Origin: CAXBCP01 sp963974055
GTDB lineage: Bacteria; Pseudomonadota; Alphaproteobacteria; MPNO01; UBA830
Assembly: GCA_963974055.1 (NCBI GenBank)
Contig: CAXBCP010000023.1
Coordinates: 1 to 64,000 of the forward strand
Length of the DNA: 64,000 bases
Reading direction: 5' to 3'
Part shown: positions 57,214 through 64,000 of the stretch, one piece after another
Layout: each line of letters begins with the position of its first letter
Numbering within the stretch: the first letter of the stretch is position 1
Position numbers and translations under genes: made by a program
The notes under the pieces: model-generated
What the model saw: only the letters and a program-made list of their open reading frames with translations
Told to the model about the DNA's origin: nothing
Databases searched by the model: none

Positions 57214-58667
57214 GCGAGCTGTGTCAGGAAGGACAGTTGCGGGCTGGGCTGGTCGGTCGATTCATCCGTCAGCGCGATCGGGTATTCGCCGGAGAAACAG
57301 GCATCGCAGTATTGCGGCTGTTCGCCGTTTCGCGAGGCTTCGCCCATCGCCCGGTACAGCCCGTCCATGGACAGGAAGGCCAGGCTGTCGACGCCGATGA
57401 TCTTCGCCATTTCCGCGATATTGTGCTGGGCGGCGAGCAACTGGTCGCGGTCCGGGGTATCGACGCCGTAAAAACAGGAATACGTCGTCGGCGGGCTCGC
57501 GATGCGCATGTGAACCTCGGTCGCGCCGGCGGCACGGACCATTTCGACGATTTTCACCGACGTCGTGCCGCGGACGATGCTGTCGTCGACCAGGATGACG
57601 CGGCGGCCGTCGATGACTTCGCGGTTGGCGTTGTGTTTCAGCTTGACCCCGAGATGGCGGATACGGTCGGTCGGTTCGATAAATGTCCGCCCGACATAGT
57701 GGTTGCGGATAATCCCGAGCTCGTAAGGAATGCCTGACTGTTCGGAATAGCCGAGGGCGGCGGGGACGCCGGAATCCGGCACCGGGATGACGACATCCGC
57801 GGGCACCCCGGTTTCGACGGCCAGTTCGCGGCCGATGTTCTTGCGGGCGTCGTAGACGTTCTTGCCCTCGATCGTGCTGTCGGGGCGCGCAAAGTAGATA
57901 TATTCGAAAATGCAGAACCGGTGCTGCTTCTTCCCGAACGGATGCATCGACTGCAAGCCGTCTTCGTCGATCAGGACCATTTCTCCGGGTTCGATATCGC
58001 GCACGTATTCGGCGCCGATGATGTCGAGCGCGCAGGTCTCGGAGGCCAGGATATAGGCTTCCTCGAAACGGCCGAGAACCAGCGGGCGCACACCGTGCGG
58101 ATCGCGGACGCCGATGAGCGTGTCGTTATGCAGCGCGACCAGCGAATAGGCGCCTTCGACCGTCTGCAGCGCGGCGACGGCCCGGTCGACGACGGTGTCG
58201 AATGTGCTGGTGGCGATCAGGTGCAGGATCACCTCGGTATCGGTGGTCGACTGGAAAATACACCCGCGCTGGACCAGCGCGTGGCGCAGCGCGACGGCGT
58301 TGGTCAGGTTGCCGTTATGGCCGATGGCAAAGCCGCCGGACGAGAAATCGGCGAAAAGCGGCTGGATATTGCGGGTGAGCGTGTCGCCCGTCGTCGAATA
58401 GCGGTTATGGCCGATGGCCGACCGGCCCGGCAGTTTGCTGATGACGCTTTCTTCGCTGAAATTGTCGCCGACATGGCCGGCCGCCCGGTGGCTGTAGAAC
58501 TGACCGCCTTCGTAGGTGACGATCCCGGCCGCTTCCTGGCCGCGGTGCTGCAGGGCGTGAAGGCCGAGCGCGGTAAGGGCGGCGGCGTCCGTGTGGCCGT
58601 AGACGCCAAAGATGCCGCATTCTTCATGCAGCTTGTCGTCATCGAATGGGTTTGTGGTTATCGACAC
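57210..58667 (-). CDS. purF: Amidophosphoribosyltransferase
   Basis: A 485-residue enzyme that commits PRPP to purine synthesis. A propeptide precedes the nucleophile Cys in LHEECGIFGVYGHTD (about residue 17); GHNRYSTTGDT, and PRPP-binding VILVDDSIVRGTTS (about residue 365) follow. Ends overlap the SDR start by 4 bases. It follows cvpA by 13 bases, as in many bacteria. Confidence 0.97.
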   Translation of the reverse strand: MSITTNPFDDDKLHEECGIFGVYGHTDAAALTALGLHALQHRGQEAAGIVTYEGGQFYSHRAAGHVGDNFSEESVISKLPGRSAIGHNRYSTTGDTLTRNIQPLFADFSSGGFAIGHNGNLTNAVALRHALVQRGCIFQSTTDTEVILHLIATSTFDTVVDRAVAALQTVEGAYSLVALHNDTLIGVRDPHGVRPLVLGRFEEAYILASETCALDIIGAEYVRDIEPGEMVLIDEDGLQSMHPFGKKQHRFCIFEYIYFARPDSTIEGKNVYDARKNIGRELAVETGVPADVVIPVPDSGVPAALGYSEQSGIPYELGIIRNHYVGRTFIEPTDRIRHLGVKLKHNANREVIDGRRVILVDDSIVRGTTSVKIVEMVRAAGATEVHMRIASPPTTYSCFYGVDTPDRDQLLAAQHNIAEMAKIIGVDSLAFLSMDGLYRAMGEASRNGEQPQYCDACFSGEYPIALTDESTDQPSPQLSFLTQLA

Positions 58668-58680
58668 GCGGGGTGCATCC

Positions 58681-59310
58681 TTATTGATGGCTTCGGATCA
58701 GGCGATCCATTTCCTGACGCTCTTCGGGCTTGTAACCGGATTTACGTTCGTTTCCGGCACTTTCGGGCTTCGGCGACAGCAGCGAGCGAAAAGTGCCGTC
58801 GCGGTCGGCATCGGGCGCTGCCGGGGGCTTCAGGCCCAGTTCCGACGGGACCGCCGACACAAGCATGTTCGCGCCGCGCTTGAGCAGCGGCAGCGTTTTT
58901 GCGCCTTTGTAGAACGCCGACTGGTCGTTCAGGTCCAGGACCTGCTGGCTGAACAGGTAGCCGCCGCTGACCACGACCGCGCCGATCGCAAGACCGGCGA
59001 GGAAGCCGAACGTGCGGTCGAGCATCCCGAACGCGCTGTCGCGGACGCCGCCGGCGATGGCGTGGCTGATCAGGGTGAGCACGATCATCGACACCACGAA
59101 AATCGCGGCGCCGGCCGCGATGTCGGCGATCAGCTCCTGGCCGATCCATTCCCGCGCATAGGGGCGGGCATGGGAAAATCCGTAGACCGTCGCGAGCGTC
59201 GCGCCGACCCAGCCGGCCAGGCCCAGGATGACCCGGACCAGTCCGAGCCGCAGGGCGATGATCCCGCATAAAACGATAATTACCGCAACGGCGATATCCG
59301 CAGTGTTCAT
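58681..59310 (-). CDS. cvpA: CvpA-family membrane protein
   Basis: A 209-residue protein with several N-terminal hydrophobic helices (IAVAVIIVLCGIIALRLG, LAGWVGATLATVYGF) and the conserved RDSAFGMLDRTFGFLAG turn, then a hydrophilic Pro/Arg-rich tail. Needed for colicin V production in E. coli, envelope role elsewhere. It lies upstream of purF and overlaps the radA stop by 4 bases. Confidence 0.9.
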   Translation of the reverse strand: MNTADIAVAVIIVLCGIIALRLGLVRVILGLAGWVGATLATVYGFSHARPYAREWIGQELIADIAAGAAIFVVSMIVLTLISHAIAGGVRDSAFGMLDRTFGFLAGLAIGAVVVSGGYLFSQQVLDLNDQSAFYKGAKTLPLLKRGANMLVSAVPSELGLKPPAAPDADRDGTFRSLLSPKPESAGNERKSGYKPEERQEMDRLIRSHQ

Positions 59311-60743
59311 TCAGCAGCCTCTGTCTCAGCACGCATCGCTGCACCCGAAAGATCGAACAGTCCTAGCATGTCCTGCAGTTTTCGCATCTCAGAAATACGG
59401 ATTTTGGCAGAATCGTCGCTATTCTGTCCCGTGTCGTTTCCGGGGTCCCGTTTGCGCCCGGCGCGGCGGCGCGGCGGCGCCCAGGCGGCTTCGAACCCCA
59501 GTTTCGCGGCTTCCTTGAGCCGCAGGTCGGCCTGATTGACGGACCGCACTTCGCCGGACAGCCCGATTTCGCCGAATATGACGGTATCCGCCGCAAGCGG
59601 CTGGTCGAGGATCGCGGACACCAGTGCGGCGGCGACGGCGAGGTCGGCCGCCGGCTCGCTTATGCGCAGCCCGCCCGCAACGTTCAGATAGACGTCCCGC
59701 CCGGCCAGGCTTATGCCGCAGCGGGCTTCGAGCACCGCGAGCACCATGGCGAGACGCGCCGAATCCCAGCCGATCACGGCGCGCCGCGGGGTGCCGAGCG
59801 CGGACGGCGCCACAAGGGCCTGAATTTCCACCAGCACGGGGCGCGTGCCCTCCATGCCGGCGAATACAGCGGCGCCCGATACGTCGTCGCGCCGTTCGGA
59901 CAGGAACAGCGCGGACGGGTTTTCGACCTGCATCAGGCCGGCGCCGGTCATTTCGAACACGCCGATTTCGTCGGTCGGCCCGAAGCGGTTCTTGATGGCG
60001 CGCAGCAGCCGGAACTGGTGGCCGCGCTCGCCTTCGAAATACAGAACCGTATCGACCATGTGTTCGAGGACGCGGGGACCGGCAATGGCCCCGTCCTTGG
60101 TGACGTGGCCGACCAGAATGACGGTGAACCCCCGCCGTTTGGCAAGCCGGATGAGCGTGTCGGCGGTACTGCGCACCTGCGAAACGGAGCCCGGCGCGGA
60201 ATCGAGATTGTCGAGATACATCGTCTGGATGGAGTCGATGATCACCATGCGCGGCGGGTTGGCGACATCCAGGGTCGCCATGATATCGCGGACATTCGTC
60301 GCCGCGGCGAGCTGCACCGGCGACGAGGTCAGGCCGAGCCGGTCGGCGCGCATCCGGACCTGGTCGATGGCTTCCTCGCCCGAGATATAGGCGCAGGATG
60401 CGGACCTCGAAATTGCCGCGGCGACCTGCAGCAGGATCGTCGATTTTCCGATTCCGGGATCGCCGCCCACCAGCAGCGCCGAGCCGGGCACGAGCCCGCC
60501 GCCCGTTACCCTGTCGAATTCCAGCAGGCCGGAGGTCAGGCGCGGCGGCGGCTTGGTTTTTCCGTCCAGCGGAACGAATTCGATATTGCGGCCTTTTCCG
60601 GCGCCGAGACCTTTCGGTGTCGTGTCGGCGGCGATCTCTTCGGCGATGGAATTCCATTCGTTGCAGGAATCGCACTGGCCCTGCCATTTGCTGTAGGTCG
60701 CGGCGCAGTTCTGACAGGTGAACACGGTCGATTTCTTCGCCAT
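59307..60743 (-). CDS. radA: DNA repair protein RadA
   Basis: A 478-residue RecA-like ATPase helping branch migration during recombination. N-terminal zinc-finger FTCQNCAATYSKWQGQCDSC, Walker A LLVGGDPGIGKSTILLQ (about 90), the KNRFGPTDEIGVFEM signature (about 253), and a C-terminal Lon-like domain. C-terminal Arg-rich insert (APPRRRAGRKRD). It overlaps the cvpA start by 4 bases. Confidence 0.96.
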   Translation of the reverse strand: MAKKSTVFTCQNCAATYSKWQGQCDSCNEWNSIAEEIAADTTPKGLGAGKGRNIEFVPLDGKTKPPPRLTSGLLEFDRVTGGGLVPGSALLVGGDPGIGKSTILLQVAAAISRSASCAYISGEEAIDQVRMRADRLGLTSSPVQLAAATNVRDIMATLDVANPPRMVIIDSIQTMYLDNLDSAPGSVSQVRSTADTLIRLAKRRGFTVILVGHVTKDGAIAGPRVLEHMVDTVLYFEGERGHQFRLLRAIKNRFGPTDEIGVFEMTGAGLMQVENPSALFLSERRDDVSGAAVFAGMEGTRPVLVEIQALVAPSALGTPRRAVIGWDSARLAMVLAVLEARCGISLAGRDVYLNVAGGLRISEPAADLAVAAALVSAILDQPLAADTVIFGEIGLSGEVRSVNQADLRLKEAAKLGFEAAWAPPRRRAGRKRDPGNDTGQNSDDSAKIRISEMRKLQDMLGLFDLSGAAMRAETEAAE

Positions 60744-60746
60744 CGC

Positions 60747-61535
60747 TCAGTCCGCCCCGGCGGTGGCGAGGTTTGTCGAAATCGGGCCGTCGACCCGGCC
60801 GTGGATGAACTGGTCGACATAGGGGTTGCCGCTGGCGTTGATCGCCCCGACATCGCCGACCCAGATGATCTTGCCTTCGTAGATCATGGCGATGCGGTCG
60901 GCGATCCGCCGGGCGCTTTCCATGTCGTGGGTGATGGTCAGGGCGGTCGCCCCGAGTTCGCGCACGCATTTGACGATCAGGCTGTCGATGACTTCGCCCA
61001 TCAGCGGGTCGATTCCCGTTGTCGGCTCGTCGAAGAACAGGATCTCCGGATTGGCGGCGATCGCCCGGGCGAGGCCGACCCGTTTCTGCGCGCCGGCGGA
61101 GATATCGGCCGGAAACCGGTCGACGCCGTCGCTGTCCAGCCCGACCTGGCGGAGCCGCTCGATCGCGATTTCGCGGGCTTCGGCTTTTTCGACGCCATGG
61201 GCCGACATCAGACCGAAGGCGACGTTTTCCCAGAGCGGCAGCGAGTCGAACAGCGCCGCGCCCTGGAACAGCATGCCGAGCTTGCGGTTGATCCGGTCGC
61301 GGGCGGCGCCGGTGATGCCGACGACTTCTTCGCCGTCGATTTTGATCGACCCGGAATCCGGCGTCAGGATACCGACGATGTTCTTCAGCAGCACCGATTT
61401 GCCGCTGCCCGACCCCCCGATCACGGCCAGGGATTCGCCTTCGTATACGTCGAGATCGAGTCCCCGCAGGACGTGTTTTGTACCGAACGACTTGGTCAGC
61501 CCGCGAATGGCGATTTTGACCGGCGCCGCCGTCAT
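60747..61535 (-). CDS. mlaF: Phospholipid ABC transporter ATP-binding subunit
   Basis: A 262-residue ATPase of the Mla (lipid asymmetry) type. Walker A GGSGSGKSVLLKN (about residue 40), signature ISAGAQKRVGLARA, Walker B EILFFDEPTTGIDP. Start MTAAPVKIAIRGLTKSFG at 61535, overlapping the mlaE stop by 4 bases. An MlaD substrate-binding gene would normally follow; here radA follows, so MlaD is elsewhere. Confidence 0.93.
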   Translation of the reverse strand: MTAAPVKIAIRGLTKSFGTKHVLRGLDLDVYEGESLAVIGGSGSGKSVLLKNIVGILTPDSGSIKIDGEEVVGITGAARDRINRKLGMLFQGAALFDSLPLWENVAFGLMSAHGVEKAEAREIAIERLRQVGLDSDGVDRFPADISAGAQKRVGLARAIAANPEILFFDEPTTGIDPLMGEVIDSLIVKCVRELGATALTITHDMESARRIADRIAMIYEGKIIWVGDVGAINASGNPYVDQFIHGRVDGPISTNLATAGAD

Positions 61536-62305
61536 TTGGCGAAAAACGCTTCGGTGATCAGGTAATTCGACGCCAGGATAAGGATCGATGCCGATACCAC
61601 GGCGTTCGTCGTCGCCGCGCCGACGCCCTGGGCGCCGCCCTTGGAATAATACCCGTGGTAACACCCCATCAGGGCGATCAGGAAACCGAACACCGCGGCT
61701 TTGACGAGGCCGGATACCACGTCGATGAATTCGAGAAACTGCCAGGTGTTCTTCAGGTAGACGGCGGGGTTGAAATCCAGCTTGTGCACCGCGACCAGGT
61801 AGCCGCCGAATACGCCGATGATATCCGCGACCAGCACGCAGCACGGCAGCATCACCATCCCGGCGAGGAGACGCGGCGCAACCAGGTATTTGTAGGGGTT
61901 GGTCGCCAGGGTCGACAGGGCGTCTATCTGCTCTGTGACCCGCATGGTACCGATTTCGGCCGCCATCGCGGCGCCGATCCGGCCCGCGATCATCAGCCCG
62001 GCGAGAACCGGGGCGAGTTCCCGCGTGATCGACAGGACGACCACGGTCGCGACCGCGCCCTCGGCGTTGAAGCGCGCAAAGCCGCTATAGCTCTGCAGTG
62101 CCAGAACCATGCCGGTAAACACCGCGGTCAGGCCGACCACGGGAAGCGAATAATACCCGATCTCGATAATCTGGCGCAGCAGCAGCCGGGGATAGAAGGG
62201 CGGGCGGACGACGTGGCTGACGCTGATGCCCGCGAAAATGGCGAGACGTCCGGTCGAGGCCAGGAAACGCAGCAGGACGCGGCCGATGGCGGCAACGAAA
62301 TTCAT
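61532..62305 (-). CDS. mlaE: Phospholipid ABC transporter permease
   Basis: A 257-residue integral membrane protein of the MlaE/YrbE family: FTGMVLALQSY (about 65), ARFNAEGAVATVVVLSITRE, AAEIGTMRVTEQIDAL (family signature), and GVGAATTNAVVSASI near the end. With MlaF it forms the inner-membrane pump that moves phospholipids between membranes. Start overlaps the alr stop by 4 bases. Confidence 0.94.
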   Translation of the reverse strand: MNFVAAIGRVLLRFLASTGRLAIFAGISVSHVVRPPFYPRLLLRQIIEIGYYSLPVVGLTAVFTGMVLALQSYSGFARFNAEGAVATVVVLSITRELAPVLAGLMIAGRIGAAMAAEIGTMRVTEQIDALSTLATNPYKYLVAPRLLAGMVMLPCCVLVADIIGVFGGYLVAVHKLDFNPAVYLKNTWQFLEFIDVVSGLVKAAVFGFLIALMGCYHGYYSKGGAQGVGAATTNAVVSASILILASNYLITEAFFAK

Positions 62306-63438
62306 GACCGATCCCCGCCGGCGGGGACGCCGCCGCCGGTATAGGTGCGGGCATAACGCTGGCCCAGCGCCGTCAGGATTTCATAGCCGATGGTGCCCGC
62401 CTCGTCGGCAAGGTCGTCGATCGTGTGCTGTTCGCAGATCATGTCGATATCGTCGCCCGTTCCGATGGCGTGTGGCGGGACGGCGGAAATATCGAACGTT
62501 ACCAGGTCCATTGAAACGCGCCCGACAACCGGCACTTTTACGCCGGCTGCGTATCCGTGCCCGCGATTTCCCAGAGACCTAAGATATCCGTCCGCATATC
62601 CTGCCGCGACGGTCGCCAGACGGCTGCCCGCCGGTACCGATTGCGTCGCACCGTAGCCAACGGTCGATTCGCTGTCAACGACACGGATTTGCAGGATTTT
62701 CCCTTTTAAACCAACAGCTTGTTTCATCTTTTTCGGGGCGCCCGTCGACCGTGAAACGCCGTACAGCGCGGCCCCCGGCCGGGACAGGTCGTAGTGGAAA
62801 TCGGGGCCGAGAAATATCCCCGCCGAATTGGCCAGCGATGCCGGCGCCGCCGGAAGCTCGGCCCGCAATGCGTCGAACTGGACGCGCTGTTCCCGGTTCA
62901 TGGGGTGGCCGGAATCTTCGCCGCAGGCAAGATGGCTCATGATATAGGCGACCGAGATACCGTCGAGCGCATCCGGCGCGCGGGCGAGCGCGCCTGCTTC
63001 CGCCGGCGACAGGCCGAGACGGCGCATGCCGGTATCCAGCGACAGGATCGCCGCCGCGCCGCCGGTCGCGCGCCCGTGGTCCGCCCAGGCCGCGATATCC
63101 TCCGGGGTGTTCAGCACCGGGGTCAGGTCGAATGCCGCAATGTCTTTCGCCGTATCCGCGCCCATCAGCCCGTTCAGGACATAAATCGCCGGCGCCGCGC
63201 CCAGCGCCGCCCGCAGGCGGATGCCCTCGTCGATGGTGGCGACGAAAAACCGGGTGCAGCCGGCGGCGGCGAGTGCGCGTCCTGCCTGTTCGAGGCCGAC
63301 GCCGTAGCCGTCCGCCTTGACGACGGCGCCGCAGGCCGCCGGGGCCGTCCGTGCCGACAGGTCGCGCCAGTTTTCGGCGATCGCGTCCAGGTTGACGGTC
63401 AGGACGGCGCCGGGATGGCCGGAGGCGCGCGCCGTCAG
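62302..63438 (-). CDS. alr: Alanine racemase, probable CTG start
   Basis: A PLP enzyme giving D-alanine for the cell wall. The catalytic segment ACGAVVKADGYGVGLEQAGR (PLP Lys) lies upstream of the first ATG at 63165, so the gene must begin earlier. LTVNLDAIAENWRDL near the start is the usual N-terminal strand. No ATG, GTG or TTG occurs in frame between 63165 and at least 63540 at a sensible place; a CTG at 63438 overlaps the dnaB TGA as CTGA and has GGGAG 11 bases upstream, giving 378 residues. The second catalytic Tyr lies in KILQIRVVDSESTVGYGATQ. The 3' end overlaps mlaE. Confidence 0.88.
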   Translation of the reverse strand: MTARASGHPGAVLTVNLDAIAENWRDLSARTAPAACGAVVKADGYGVGLEQAGRALAAAGCTRFFVATIDEGIRLRAALGAAPAIYVLNGLMGADTAKDIAAFDLTPVLNTPEDIAAWADHGRATGGAAAILSLDTGMRRLGLSPAEAGALARAPDALDGISVAYIMSHLACGEDSGHPMNREQRVQFDALRAELPAAPASLANSAGIFLGPDFHYDLSRPGAALYGVSRSTGAPKKMKQAVGLKGKILQIRVVDSESTVGYGATQSVPAGSRLATVAAGYADGYLRSLGNRGHGYAAGVKVPVVGRVSMDLVTFDISAVPPHAIGTGDDIDMICEQHTIDDLADEAGTIGYEILTALGQRYARTYTGGGVPAGGDRS

Positions 63439-64000
63439 AACGGCACGTCTCCCGGCGGCGGCGCGCCGTCGGCGTCGCGCGGATCGGCGTAGTCGTCCTC
63501 GTCTTCCAGGTTGTCGAATTTCGTGGCTTCGGGATAGAAGCGGAGCTTCACCGTGCCGGTCGGTCCGTGCCGCTGCTTGGCGATGATGACCTCGGCATGG
63601 CCGCGGACTTCGGCCATCGCTTCTTCCCAGATCATGTAGCGTTCGTTCAGCTTTTCATGGGATTCGTCGCCGCGCCGCGACGGTTCGGCGCGCTGCAGAT
63701 AGTATTCGTCGCGATAGATGAACATCACGACGTCGGCGTCCTGTTCGATCGTGCCCGATTCACGCAGGTCGGCGAGCTGCGGGCGTTTGTCTTCGCGCTG
63801 TTCGACGGCGCGGCTGAGCTGCGACAGGGCGATCACCGGGACCTCCAGCTCCTTGGCCAGGGTTTTCAGCCCCCGGGTGATTTCCGAAATTTCCTGGACG
63901 CGGTTCTGTTCGCGCCCGCCGCCGCTGCCCTGCAGCAGTTGCAGGTAATCGACGACGATCAGTCCCAGGCCGTGCTGGCGTTTCAGGCGCCGCGCCCGGG
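63435..64000 (-). CDS. dnaB: Replicative DNA helicase, C-terminal part
   Basis: The frame runs to the window end with RLKRQHGLGLIVVDYLQLLQ (Walker B region), EISEITRGLKTLAKELEVPV, and IALSQLSRAVEQREDKRPQL with DLRESGTIEQDADVVMFIYR, all RecA-like DnaB ATPase motifs. The end is a Pro/Asp-rich tail. 188 residues are visible of about 490; the 5' end is outside. It opens the replication fork. Confidence 0.97.
   Translation of the reverse strand, partial: RARRLKRQHGLGLIVVDYLQLLQGSGGGREQNRVQEISEITRGLKTLAKELEVPVIALSQLSRAVEQREDKRPQLADLRESGTIEQDADVVMFIYRDEYYLQRAEPSRRGDESHEKLNERYMIWEEAMAEVRGHAEVIIAKQRHGPTGTVKLRFYPEATKFDNLEDEDDYADPRDADGAPPPGDVPF

Overview
The window is GC-rich, tightly packed chromosomal DNA from an alphaproteobacterium, most likely of the Rhodospirillales type. 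The evidence is the gene content (a GcrA-like C-terminal protein, a DUF2794 protein, type 2 isopentenyl-diphosphate isomerase, an alphaproteobacterial-style BamB/Der pair, dnaB-alr-mlaE-mlaF-radA-cvpA-purF in a row), many 4-base ATGA/GTGA overlaps, and frequent GTG starts. The species cannot be named from sequence alone.

Layout. 1-15,480 is core: the 3' part of alaS, an unrecognised 455-residue protein, ExoD-like and LOG-family genes, a diheme cytochrome c, a LysM protein, an acyl-CoA synthetase, and a PadR-regulated RND efflux operon on the minus strand. Between the PadR gene and the next coding DNA lies a probable non-coding RNA (about 15,180-15,481). It has a near-consensus sigma-54 promoter, three different stems that each present almost the same 10-base loop, and a rho-independent terminator. 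This is the most unusual signal in the window.

15,480-36,490 is a mobile genomic island of more mixed composition. In order it carries a two-gene UvrD-type helicase module on the minus strand, a decayed region with an IS3 transposase fragment, an XRE regulator with an ImmA/IrrE peptidase, small island proteins, a primase-helicase replication protein with accessory genes, an orphan Phd/YefM antitoxin, a complete type I restriction-modification operon (hsdM-hsdS-hsdR) with a PLD-family gene, and a large serine recombinase. The recombinase starts inside a 52-bp perfect palindrome and its 3' end runs into a tRNA-Gln gene, which marks the right border. The left border was not found.

36,565-64,000 is core again: a Ppx/GppA phosphatase with rlmE; the guanine-nucleotide genes guaB and guaA flanking a GNAT gene; a small radical SAM/SDR/FkbM cluster; a stand-alone GcrA C-terminal protein; fni and a NUDIX gene; a YfgM-like TPR protein with bamB and der; a hybrid-sensor histidine kinase; and a minus-strand series reading dnaB (partial), alr, mlaE, mlaF, radA, cvpA, purF and an SDR gene. 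The alanine racemase has no ATG, GTG or TTG in a plausible place and seems to start at a CTG overlapping the dnaB stop codon.

The island genes fit together as replication/transfer maintenance plus defence cargo (restriction system, helicase pair). The core genes are mostly housekeeping: translation, purine synthesis, envelope assembly, lipid transport and DNA repair.
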